This document shows positions 26,264 to 33,861 of a stretch of DNA of 64,000 nt, piece by piece. The notes under the pieces were generated by a model that was not told the origin of the DNA, searched no databases, and saw nothing but the letters and a program-made list of their open reading frames with translations. Both the position numbers and the translations under genes were made by a program. Position 1 is the stretch's first letter. Each line of letters opens with the position of its first letter. This stretch comes from Paraburkholderia sejongensis (GTDB taxonomy: Bacteria; Pseudomonadota; Gammaproteobacteria; Burkholderiales; Burkholderiaceae). Location of the stretch: positions 283,924 to 347,923 of the forward strand of contig NZ_JAJITD010000009.1 of the NCBI RefSeq assembly GCF_020880815.1, read 5' to 3'.

Positions 26264-27097
26264 TCAGACCGCGTTCGTGGCGGCACCCACGCGCTGCGGC
26301 GAGTCCGGCGCCGCCCCTTCGCGTGGCACGCCGGTGCCCAACGAATTGGTCAGCGTGCCGAGACCGTCGATCGTAATAGACACGGTCGAGCCGTCCTTGA
26401 TCGAGCCGACACCGAGCGACGTGCCGCACGCGATCACGTCGCCGGGTTCGAGCGTCAGATCCTGCGAAATCAGGCTGACCTGCTCGGCCGGCGAGAAAAC
26501 CATATCGTCGAGCGGATAGTTCTGCCGTTCGACGCCGTCGAGCGTGGTCAGCAAGCGCGCGTGCCGCCAGTCGAAACCGGAGACGATCGCGGGACCGATG
26601 CAGCAGAATGTATCGAAGCTCTTCGCGCGGCACCACTGCGGAAAGTGCGGATTCTCGTTGAGCAGATCGGCGGCGGTCACGTCATTGATCAGCGTATAGC
26701 CGAAAATCGCGCCCTCGGCCTCGCGCACGTCGACATCGCGGCAGCGCTTGCCGATCACGATGCCGAGTTCGCCCTCGAAGACGATCTTGCCCGCGTAAGG
26801 ACGCGGCCTGCGAATCGGCTCGCCCGAGCCGATCACCGAGGCCGCCGGCTTCATCAGAAACAGCGGATGGGTCGGCACGGGCTTGTCGAGCTTTGCCGCC
26901 AGCGCGTGATAGTTGTTCCACAGCGCGACGACCTTGCCCGGCGCGCATGGCGCGAGCGGCGTCAGCGCGCGCAGCGACAGCACCGCGCCGGTCGGCACCG
27001 GCTGCTCGAGACTTTCGTACTCGTGCAGATAAGCGCCTTCGACCCGGCCGAACACGATGCCGCCATCGCTCGACATGAACCTCATCCACGTATCCAT
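26264..27097 (-). CDS. Fumarylacetoacetate hydrolase (FAH) family protein
   Basis: This 277-aa cytosolic protein has the FAH fold. The core shows KIVFEGELGIVIGKRCRDV with metal-ligand Glu residues, GYTLINDVTAADLL and the C-terminal GDVIACGTSLGVGSIKDG. Family members hydrolyse or decarboxylate beta-keto acids and acylpyruvates, including oxaloacetate. It lies 15 bp after frc, so it is co-transcribed with frc and the TPP enzyme gene. An FAH member is not a standard part of oxalate catabolism, and its substrate is open. Confidence 0.85.
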   Translation of the reverse strand: MDTWMRFMSSDGGIVFGRVEGAYLHEYESLEQPVPTGAVLSLRALTPLAPCAPGKVVALWNNYHALAAKLDKPVPTHPLFLMKPAASVIGSGEPIRRPRPYAGKIVFEGELGIVIGKRCRDVDVREAEGAIFGYTLINDVTAADLLNENPHFPQWCRAKSFDTFCCIGPAIVSGFDWRHARLLTTLDGVERQNYPLDDMVFSPAEQVSLISQDLTLEPGDVIACGTSLGVGSIKDGSTVSITIDGLGTLTNSLGTGVPREGAAPDSPQRVGAATNAV

Positions 27098-27112
27098 AGC
27101 TCGCTCCCGCGT

Positions 27113-28360
27113 TCAGATCGCGCCGGCCGTGCGCAACGCGCTGATCTGCTCGGGCGTATAGCCGAGTTCGGCCATCACTTCGTCGGTATGCTCGCCGAGC
27201 AGCGGCGAGCGTTGGACGTCGGTCGGACTGTCGGACAGCTTGATAGGATTACCGACGGTCAGATACTTGCCGCGCGTCGGATGATCGACTTCGACGATCG
27301 TGCCGGTCTTGCGCAGCGACGGTTCTTCGGCGATTTCCTTCATCGACAGGATCGGCCCGCACGGAATGTCGTATTTGTTGAGAATCTGCATCGCCTCGAA
27401 CTTGGTCTTGGTCATCGTCCAGCGTTCGATCTCCGCGAAGATCTCTTTCAGGCGCGGCAGCCGTGCCGGCGCGGTCGCGTAGTCGGGATCGGTGGCCCAC
27501 TCCTCCTTGCCGATCACGTTGCAGATCTTCGCCCACACCGGCGCCTGCGTAATGAAGTAAATGTACGCGTTCGGATCGGTCTCCCAGCCTTTGCACTTCA
27601 GAATCCAGCCCGGCTGCCCGCCGCCCGATGCATTGCCCGCGCGCGGCACCGCCTCGCCGAATTCGCCGTTCGGATATTGCGGATACTCCTTTAGCACCGA
27701 GGTGCGTTCGAGCCGCTGCTGATCGCGCAGCTTGACGCGGCACAGATTGAGCACGCCGTCCTGCATCGCCGCCAGCACACGCTGACCGCGGCCGCTATGG
27801 GTACGCTGATACAACGCGGTGACGATTCCGAGCGCCAGATGCAGACCGGTGCCGCTGTCGCCGATCTGCGCGCCGGTCACGACCGGCGGGCCATCGTCGA
27901 AACCGGTGGTCGACGCGGCGCCGCCCGCGCATTGGGCGACGTTCTCATATACTTTGCAATCCTCATAAGGCCCGGGACCGAAGCCCTTCACCGACGCGAC
28001 GATCATCCGCGGATTGAGCTCCTGCACCCGCTCCCACGTAAAGCCCATGCGGTCGAGCGCGCCCGGCGCGAAGTTCTCGACCATCACGTCGCATTTGCGG
28101 ATCAGCGCTTCGAGCACCTGCTTGCCTTCCGGATGCTTGGTATCGATCGTCACCGAGCGCTTGTTGTGATTGAGCATCGTGAAGTACAGACTGTCCACGT
28201 CGGGAATGTCGCGCAGCTGTTCGCGCGTGATGTCGCCCGCGCCCGCCCGCTCCACCTTGATCACGTCCGCGCCGAACCACGCCAATAACTGGGTACAGGT
28301 CGGCCCCGATTGCACATGCGTGAAATCGAGGATGCGCACACCGTCGAGTGCCTTGGCCAT
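27113..28360 (-). CDS. frc: Formyl-CoA:oxalate CoA-transferase
   Basis: This 415-aa class III CoA-transferase moves CoA from formyl-CoA to oxalate, giving oxalyl-CoA and formate. It is closely similar along its length to Oxalobacter formigenes Frc: the N-terminal LDGVRILDFTHVQSGP, the glycine-rich loop GGGGQPGW-type segment (here ASGGGQPGWILKCKGWETD), and the catalytic Asp in GAQIGDSGTG (Asp168). The start has a ribosome-binding site within AGGAGACATCAC. It is the second gene of the operon, 27 bp after the TPP enzyme gene and 15 bp before the FAH gene. Confidence 0.93.
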   Translation of the reverse strand: MAKALDGVRILDFTHVQSGPTCTQLLAWFGADVIKVERAGAGDITREQLRDIPDVDSLYFTMLNHNKRSVTIDTKHPEGKQVLEALIRKCDVMVENFAPGALDRMGFTWERVQELNPRMIVASVKGFGPGPYEDCKVYENVAQCAGGAASTTGFDDGPPVVTGAQIGDSGTGLHLALGIVTALYQRTHSGRGQRVLAAMQDGVLNLCRVKLRDQQRLERTSVLKEYPQYPNGEFGEAVPRAGNASGGGQPGWILKCKGWETDPNAYIYFITQAPVWAKICNVIGKEEWATDPDYATAPARLPRLKEIFAEIERWTMTKTKFEAMQILNKYDIPCGPILSMKEIAEEPSLRKTGTIVEVDHPTRGKYLTVGNPIKLSDSPTDVQRSPLLGEHTDEVMAELGYTPEQISALRTAGAI

Positions 28361-28387
28361 GTGATGTCTCCTGAAGAGGGATGCGGG

Positions 28388-30151
28388 TTATTTGTACATG
28401 GTCTGGTTCTTCGTGCCCGGCGCGTATTCGCGCGGGTCGACCCAGATATTGACCACCGCGGAACGGCCGGTCCGATGAATCGCTTCACGCGCGCGCTGCA
28501 ACGCGGCGGCGATCTGCGCGGGGTCGCGCACTTCCTCGCCGTAGCCGCCGAGCATCTCGGCGAATTTGCTGAACGGCACGTCGCCGAGCAGATTGCCGAC
28601 ATTGCCGCGCTCGTCGCCGTATTTGGCCAGTTGTCCGTAGCGAATCTGATTCATCGCCGAGTTATTGCCGATCACCGCGAGATACGGCGCGCCGAAGCGG
28701 TTGGCGGTTTCCATATCGAACGCGGTCATCCCGAACGAGCCGTCGCCGTAATAGCAGAGCACTTCCTTGTTCGGATGCGCGAGCTTCGCGGCGAGCGCGA
28801 AGCCGGTGCCGACGCCGAGCGATCCCAGTGCGCCCGGGTCCATCCATTGACCGGGCCGGCGCGGCCGCACCGCTTGCGCGGAAATCGTCACGACGTCGCC
28901 GCCGTCGCCGATGTAAATCGTGTCGTCGGCGAGAAATTCGTTCAGTTCGTACGCGACCCGGTACGGATGAATCGGCGTGCTGTTCGAATGGAACAGCGGC
29001 AGCAGCTTTTCAGTGGCGGTGGCCTCCGCGTCGCGCAGTTGCGCGAGCCATTTGCGGCGCGCCTGGCGCTTGTCCTCTTTCACGCGGCCGCTGGCCGCTT
29101 GCAGCACTGCCGCGAGAATCGCGCCCGGGTCGCCGACCAGACCGAGATCGATATCGCGGTTCTTGCCGACCGTTCGGTAGTCCATATCGATCTGCACCAG
29201 CGTCAGTTCCTTGCTGATGCGACGGCCGTAGCCCATGCGGAAATCGAATGGCGTGCCCACCACGATCAGCACGTCGGCGTTCGCGAAAGCCTGCGAGCGC
29301 GTGCGGTCGAAATGATGCGGGTCGCCCGGCGGCAGCAGACCGCGGCTCGCGCCGTTGAAATAGCCGGGAATCTCGATGCCGCGCAGCAGCGCGACCGCTT
29401 CCTCGTGACCGCGCGCGATCCACACCTGCTGGCCGTACAGGATCGCCGGCCGCTCGGCATTGACCAGAATGTCCGCGAGTTTTTCGATGTCGCGCGGATC
29501 GCCGATCGATCTGGTCGACGCGCGATAGTGGCCCGGCTTCGGCACGATCGCGCGACTCGCGTCGACTTCGCGGTCGAGCACGTCGCGCGGAATTTCGAGG
29601 TAGGCCGGACCGGGCGCGCCGTTGAAGCACTCGCGCGCGGCCATCGAGATCATGTCGGCGACGCGCTCGGTGCTCGACACGCTCGCCGCGAACTTGGTGA
29701 TCGGCGCCATGATGTCGACGTGCGGCAGGTCCTGCAGCGAGCCCATCTTGTGTTGCGACAGCGCGCCCTGGCCGCCGATGTGCAGGATCGGGCTCTCCGA
29801 ACGGAACGCGGTCGCGATGCCGGTCACCGCGTTCGTGCAGCCCGGGCCGGCGGTCGTCACCACGCAGCCGAGCTTGCCGGTCTGGCGCGCGTAGCCGTCG
29901 GCCGCGTGCGCGGCGACCTGCTCGTGGCGCACGTCGATGATGCGGATCCCTTCGTCGACGCAGCCGTCGTAGATATCGATGATGTGGCCGCCGCACAGCG
30001 TGAAGATCGTGTCGACCCCTTCGTTCTTCAGCGCCTTCGCGACCAGATGGCCGCCCGACACGACGCCGGCGTCGCGGGTTTTCTGCTTGAGGGTATCGTC
30101 GGCGGTGGTGGTGCCGGTGGCGGGGTTCAGCGATGCAACGACTGCGGACAT
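28388..30151 (-). CDS. TPP-dependent 2-hydroxyacyl-CoA lyase/oxalyl-CoA decarboxylase-like enzyme
   Basis: This 587-aa ThDP enzyme has the acetolactate-synthase fold: N-terminal PYR domain with the activating Glu in DVRHEQVAAHAADGYAR (Glu77), a central domain, and a C-terminal PP domain with the GDG-X25-NN cofactor motif (YYGDGSFGMT to VIGNN). Next to frc, oxalyl-CoA decarboxylase would be expected, but the protein resembles human ILVBL/HACL2 (IFTLCGGHI; WMDPGALGSLGVGTGFALAAKL) more than Oxc. By eye the two Oxc active-site Tyr positions (Oxalobacter Tyr120 and Tyr483) are Leu and Asn here. It may cleave a 2-hydroxyacyl-CoA to formyl-CoA or be a non-classical decarboxylase. AGGAGA precedes the ATG. 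It is the first gene of the operon. Confidence 0.85.
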   Translation of the reverse strand: MSAVVASLNPATGTTTADDTLKQKTRDAGVVSGGHLVAKALKNEGVDTIFTLCGGHIIDIYDGCVDEGIRIIDVRHEQVAAHAADGYARQTGKLGCVVTTAGPGCTNAVTGIATAFRSESPILHIGGQGALSQHKMGSLQDLPHVDIMAPITKFAASVSSTERVADMISMAARECFNGAPGPAYLEIPRDVLDREVDASRAIVPKPGHYRASTRSIGDPRDIEKLADILVNAERPAILYGQQVWIARGHEEAVALLRGIEIPGYFNGASRGLLPPGDPHHFDRTRSQAFANADVLIVVGTPFDFRMGYGRRISKELTLVQIDMDYRTVGKNRDIDLGLVGDPGAILAAVLQAASGRVKEDKRQARRKWLAQLRDAEATATEKLLPLFHSNSTPIHPYRVAYELNEFLADDTIYIGDGGDVVTISAQAVRPRRPGQWMDPGALGSLGVGTGFALAAKLAHPNKEVLCYYGDGSFGMTAFDMETANRFGAPYLAVIGNNSAMNQIRYGQLAKYGDERGNVGNLLGDVPFSKFAEMLGGYGEEVRDPAQIAAALQRAREAIHRTGRSAVVNIWVDPREYAPGTKNQTMYK

Positions 30152-30170
30152 GGTTGTCTCCTGTGTCGAC

Positions 30171-30280
30171 CGGAGTTGGCGCTTTAGCGTTTACTCCGGT
30201 CCCATGCGGGTTCACTGCGGTCGATCGGAGTTGGCGCTTTAGCGCTTACTCCGGTCCCATGCGGTTTCACTGCGGTCGAT
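30171..30280. repeat. Two 55-bp tandem repeats with internal hairpins
   Basis: Units 30171-30225 and 30226-30280 differ at only a few positions. Each begins with CGGAGTTGGCGC, TTTA, GCG(C/T)TTACTCCG, which can fold into a stem with arms CGGAGT/ACTCCG and an inner GCGC/GCGC stem. They lie between the operator sites and the start of the TPP enzyme gene, probably in its 5' leader. Confidence 0.85.
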
Positions 30281-30316
30281 CGGTATGGAGCGTCGCGCCT
30301 GCCAAACTACATACCG

Positions 30317-30334
30317 TATGTGATATATCACACT
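30317..30334. promoter_or_regulatory. GntR-type operator, site 1
   Basis: GTATGTGATATATCACAC contains the exact palindrome TGTGATATATCACA. It is 166 bp upstream of the TPP enzyme start, in the only AT-rich stretch of the region, and resembles operators of FadR/VanR-group GntR regulators, one of which is encoded next door. Confidence 0.65.
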
Positions 30335-30476
30335 CAATCAAGGCCAATTTCGAGATACGGCGGATGCATCCAGGGTACTGCGGAAGCTTTACCCGCGTGG
30401 CTTTGCGCTGGAATCACGCGTGCCGCGAAGGTCGTTTTCAAGGGAAAACACCGAGCCGGAGTGCTCTGCGTCCGGC

Positions 30477-30494
30477 GTTGATATATCACATACC
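30477..30494. promoter_or_regulatory. GntR-type operator, site 2
   Basis: Read on the minus strand the site is GGTATGTGATATATCAAC, sharing 15 bases (GTATGTGATATATCA) with site 1. The stretch between sites 1 and 2 holds no gene. Confidence 0.6.
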
Positions 30495-30604
30495 ATATTT
30501 TTGAGACAGTCAAGCACGGTTTACCCCGCCGAGACGCTGACGGCCCACGAGTGTCGCTTCACGCGCGGCCCCGCGTTACTGTCCACACGCAAAACGCCAG
30601 ACGC

Positions 30605-30638
30605 AAAAAAGCCCGCGATGCCAATGCATCGCGGGCTT
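30605..30638 (-). terminator. Rho-independent terminator of the gntR gene
   Basis: AAGCCCGCGATGC and GCATCGCGGGCTT form a perfect 13-bp stem with a CAAT loop; on the minus strand it is followed by a run of T (AAAAAA on the plus strand). It lies 42 bp after the gntR stop. Confidence 0.88.
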
Positions 30639-30679
30639 CCGGTCCTGCTCCGCCGCGACCGGGGGCGCCTAACCGCTAC

Positions 30680-31399
30680 TCAATCGAGAAAATCGCAGTT
30701 CGCTTCGACGAACGCCGCCAGATCGAGCGAATGCTGACGCGTGAGCCGCTCGGCGAGTTCGGTATCGCGTTTCTCCAGCGCTTCGATGATGCGCAGATGA
30801 TCGACGATCGAGCGCGCCGCGCGGTCGCTCTGCGAGATGGTCATGCGCCGGATCGCGCGCACGTGGATGAAGATGTTCTTGATCGTGTCGAGGATGATCT
30901 GCGACTTCGACAATTCGACGATCGCCTGATGAAACGCGATGTTCGCATCCGAATACTCGGCGATATGCTCGGCCGGCGTGGAGTCGCGGAAATTGTCGAA
31001 CATATGGCGCAGGCGGCCGATTTCCTCGTCGCTCGCGTGCAGCGTGGCGAGCCGCGCGGCCATGCTTTCCAGCGCGGCCCACATCTGGATCATTTCGACG
31101 ATTTCGCGCTTGCTCTTGCGCACGATATAAATGCCGCGCCGCGGCACCATGCGCAGGAAGCCTTCCTGTTCGAGCAAGGTCATCGCCTCGCGCACCGGCG
31201 TGCGGCTCACGCCGAGCGATTCGCTGAGCACGCGCTCGTCGAGGCGGATTTCTTCGCGATTCTGGTAGATGTCCGCGTCGGCGATCGCCTGACGCAGCAT
31301 CGCGTACGCCTGATCGCGCAAGCTCGCGCTCGCGCCGATTGGCTGCAACGACAAAGTCAGCGGGGTGGCCACTGCTTCAGTTTGAAGTTCTGACGACAT
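30680..31399 (-). CDS. GntR-family (FadR/FCD subgroup) transcriptional regulator
   Basis: This 239-aa regulator has an N-terminal winged helix (residues about 25-95, DERVLSESLGVSRTPVREAMTLLEQEGFLRMVPRRGIYI) and an all-helical FCD effector domain with metal-ligand-like His and Asp residues (DANIAFHQAIVELS, HVRAIRRM, DHLRIIEALEKRD). It lies between the frc operon and the second OxlT-like transporter gene and probably controls both through the GTATGTGATATATCAC sites; the ligand could be oxalate, glyoxylate or a CoA ester. Confidence 0.88.
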   Translation of the reverse strand: MSSELQTEAVATPLTLSLQPIGASASLRDQAYAMLRQAIADADIYQNREEIRLDERVLSESLGVSRTPVREAMTLLEQEGFLRMVPRRGIYIVRKSKREIVEMIQMWAALESMAARLATLHASDEEIGRLRHMFDNFRDSTPAEHIAEYSDANIAFHQAIVELSKSQIILDTIKNIFIHVRAIRRMTISQSDRAARSIVDHLRIIEALEKRDTELAERLTRQHSLDLAAFVEANCDFLD

Positions 31400-31598
31400 T
31401 CATCGCCTCTGCTTGAACATGTGCGCGATTGTGCGCCGACGCCGTGTTGCTCCGCGCTTCGCCCAGGCCGATGAAACGGCCATGCCGGGATGCGAACTGT
31501 GCAACCGACTCGGGAAGCCCGTCGGTCAACAAAACCGTGGCGGCGGAGCCCAACGTTACGACGGCCATGGCGAACAGGGCGAGAGGCACAAAATCCAC
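31377..31598 (-). CDS. Possible 73-aa small membrane protein upstream of gntR
   Basis: A GTG start preceded by GGAG at 6-bp spacing opens a frame whose first 28 residues are a hydrophobic helix (MDFVPLALFAMAVVTLGSAA), followed by a soluble tail. It overlaps the gntR start by 23 bp, so the two would be co-transcribed. An operator site lies 71 bp upstream. I do not recognise the family. Confidence 0.42.
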   Translation of the reverse strand: MDFVPLALFAMAVVTLGSAATVLLTDGLPESVAQFASRHGRFIGLGEARSNTASAHNRAHVQAEAMNVVRTSN

Positions 31599-31668
31599 TT
31601 GTCACTCCAGACGATTGAGAGAACGAATTCCTCAATCATATGCTGCAACGCCGCATTTTTCAATATTC

Positions 31669-31686
31669 GGTATGTAGTATATCAAC
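31669..31686. promoter_or_regulatory. GntR-type operator, site 3
   Basis: GGTATGTAGTATATCAAC matches site 2 at 16 of 18 positions. It lies in the divergent gap between the gntR unit and the second transporter gene, suited to autoregulation or transporter control. Confidence 0.55.
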
Positions 31687-32218
31687 GCATCGTTGTTTTT
31701 GAGACTAGTTCCACGTTAGCACGCGTAGAGCGTGAGGGTTGCGTTCCGGCATCCCGGTGGCCCTTACTTGGCACGCTGGGCTGGCTACTCTCCCTGGCGC
31801 TCGCCGCGCAGACGAAAACGGGCGGTGCATTCCAAAAATCGTCCACTCACGTCTGTCGTCAGATATGACGCGCTCGAGGCGGCCGACAGGCGCCCCCGCC
31901 ACCGCTTTTCCGGGTATTATCCGGCCCCGCCGGTCCCCTTTACCGCCCATACCGCCTGCTTTTCCCACGATGGGCACAGCCGCGCTGATTACGGCGGCAT
32001 TTCATCGGGACCACACCTTATGTCGTCAGACTTCATATTGCGCAGCGGTTCCACGCGGCCTATTGTCGTGCCACGCGGCATCTCCGCTGACTCGAGCCAA
32101 GTCATATGAAATAAAACTACATATTAAAACGGCGCGATTGATCCGCCTTATTTACATCAGGGCCTTAAAAATCTGTATTAAGCGCCGATAACAAAGGATT
32201 CCCTCCAAGGAGACCACC
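31687..32218. other. Intergenic leader upstream of the second OxlT-like gene
   Basis: About 530 bp with short open frames on both strands, none with homology or a convincing ribosome-binding site. The last 100 bp are AT-rich and probably hold the transporter promoter, but I cannot assign hexamers with confidence. Confidence 0.5.
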
Positions 32219-33622
32219 ATGAGCAGTATCAGTGAGCCGAGCGGCCAGCAGATCCCGGCCCCGTTCTTTTCCAAACAGGCAACCGTCGCGCCACCCGGTT
32301 TTTCGCGCTGGATGGTGCCGCCCGCCGCCCTCGCCGTGCATCTGTGTATCGGCCAGGCCTACGCGTTTTCGGTATTCAACGGACCTCTGACAAAGGTGAT
32401 CGGCATCACCCAGTCCGCGCCCGGCGACTGGTCGCTGACCGAACTGGGCTGGATCTTCTCGCTGGCGATCGTGTTCCTCGGTTTGTCGGCGGCCTTCGCC
32501 GGTAAATGGCTCGAGCACGTCGGCCCGCGCCGCACGATGTTTACCGCCGCGTGCTGCTTCGGCGGCGGCTTTCTCGTGTCGGCGCTCGGCGTGTATCTGC
32601 ACCAGATCGTGCTGCTCTATCTCGGCTATGGGGTGATCGGCGGGATCGGGCTCGGGCTCGGCTACGTGTCGCCGGTATCGACGCTGATCCGCTGGTTTCC
32701 GGACCGCCGCGGGATGGCGACCGGGATGGCGATCATGGGCTTCGGCGGCGGCGCGATGATCGCCGCGCCGCTGTCGGTCGCGCTGATGAACCACTTCCAC
32801 AGCGCGACCAGCGTCGGCGTGGCGGAAACCTTCGTCGTGCTCGGCATCGTCTACTTCATCTCGATGACGATCGGCGCACTGGCGATCCGGGTGCCGCCGG
32901 CGGACTGGAAGCCGGCCGGCTGGACCCCGCCCGCGACGACGCAGCACCGTCTGATCACGCGCAATCACGTGCATATCGATCAGGCGCTGAAGACTCCGCA
33001 GTTCTATCTGATCTGGCTGGTGCTGTTCCTGAACGTAACGGCCGGCATCGGCATTCTCGGGCAGGCGTCGGTGATGATTCAGGAGAGCTTCAAGAACACG
33101 GTGACGCCGGCCGCGGCCGCGGGCTTCGTCGGACTGCTGTCGCTGTTCAACATGGGCGGACGCTTCGTGTGGGCGTCGGCATCCGACTGGGTCGGCCGCA
33201 AGAACACCTACTTCATCTTCTTCGTGCTGGGCGCGGTGCTGTACTACCTGGTGCCGGGTTTCGCGTCGAACGGCCAGATCGCGCTGTTCGTGCTGACCTA
33301 CTGCATCATCCTGTCGATGTACGGCGGCGGCTTCGCGACGGTGCCGGCGTATCTCGCCGACATGTTCGGCACCGCGTTCGTCGGCGGCATCCATGGCCGG
33401 CTGTTGACCGCGTGGGCCGCGGCCGGCGTCGCCGGTCCGGTGCTGGTCAACTACATCCGCGCATACGAAGTCGCGAACGGTGTCGCCAAGGCCGACGCGT
33501 ACACGATGACCGTGCACATCATGGCCGTGCTGCTGGTGATCGGCTTTATCTGCAACCTGCTGGTCAAACGCGTGGACGAGAAGCACCACATGACCGACGC
33601 ACAAGTCGCCAAGGGCGCGTAA
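32219..33622 (+). CDS. OxlT-like oxalate:formate antiporter (MFS), second copy
   Basis: This 467-aa twelve-helix MFS protein has a hydrophilic N-terminus, then FSRWMVPPAALAVHLCIGQAYAFSVF, GPRRTMFTAACCFGGGFL, LGLGYVSPVSTLIRWFPDRRGMATGMA and ASDWVGRKNTYF, features of the OxlT family. AAGGAG precedes the ATG. It is followed 10 bp later by a tiny membrane protein gene. Beside frc and a GntR regulator it probably exchanges oxalate for formate, which would also move charge across the membrane. Confidence 0.88.
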   Translation: MSSISEPSGQQIPAPFFSKQATVAPPGFSRWMVPPAALAVHLCIGQAYAFSVFNGPLTKVIGITQSAPGDWSLTELGWIFSLAIVFLGLSAAFAGKWLEHVGPRRTMFTAACCFGGGFLVSALGVYLHQIVLLYLGYGVIGGIGLGLGYVSPVSTLIRWFPDRRGMATGMAIMGFGGGAMIAAPLSVALMNHFHSATSVGVAETFVVLGIVYFISMTIGALAIRVPPADWKPAGWTPPATTQHRLITRNHVHIDQALKTPQFYLIWLVLFLNVTAGIGILGQASVMIQESFKNTVTPAAAAGFVGLLSLFNMGGRFVWASASDWVGRKNTYFIFFVLGAVLYYLVPGFASNGQIALFVLTYCIILSMYGGGFATVPAYLADMFGTAFVGGIHGRLLTAWAAAGVAGPVLVNYIRAYEVANGVAKADAYTMTVHIMAVLLVIGFICNLLVKRVDEKHHMTDAQVAKGA

Positions 33623-33632
33623 GGAGATCCGT

Positions 33633-33761
33633 ATGTCGACCGTTCAAACCGCCCATCCGACCAACAAGGCGAAGCTCGCCGTGTTCTGGCTGTATGTGAC
33701 GATTCCGCTCGCGTGGGGCGTGATCAATACGCTGACGCAGGCGATGAAGCTGTTCAAGTGA
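33633..33761 (+). CDS. MFS transporter small subunit-like membrane protein (42 aa)
   Basis: A 42-residue protein with AAGGAG at ideal distance from its ATG. A short polar N-terminus (MSTVQTAHPTNKAK) leads into one membrane helix (LAVFWLYVTIPLAWGVINTL) and an amphipathic end (TQAMKLFK). It begins 10 bp after the transporter stop and precedes a terminator hairpin, so it is translated with the transporter. Short single-helix partners of this kind occur after OxlT-type MFS genes and may stabilise them; that role is inferred. Confidence 0.75.
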   Translation: MSTVQTAHPTNKAKLAVFWLYVTIPLAWGVINTLTQAMKLFK

Positions 33762-33788
33762 CGCGAGCTGAAGTGAATTGAAGTGAAG

Positions 33789-33817
33789 CGCGCCGCGCCT
33801 TTTGCAAGGCGCGGCGC
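33789..33817. terminator. GC-rich terminator hairpin
   Basis: CGCGCCGCGCCTT and AAGGCGCGGCGCG form a perfect 13-bp stem with a 3-nt loop between the convergent transporter unit and the esterase gene. No T-run follows, so it may act as a barrier or processing hairpin. Confidence 0.55.
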
Positions 33818-33861
33818 GGATATAAGTCGCTCGGTCCTAGCGGCTCATTGCGCAGCCGTCC

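Noticed and set aside
28388..30151. A simple annotation of this gene as classical oxalyl-CoA decarboxylase (oxc)
   Set aside because: Similarity and active-site positions fit HACL2/ILVBL-type enzymes better; the oxalate context alone is not enough.
31705..31977. A 90-codon minus-strand frame between gntR and the second transporter gene
   Set aside because: No ribosome-binding site, atypical composition and no recognisable motif.
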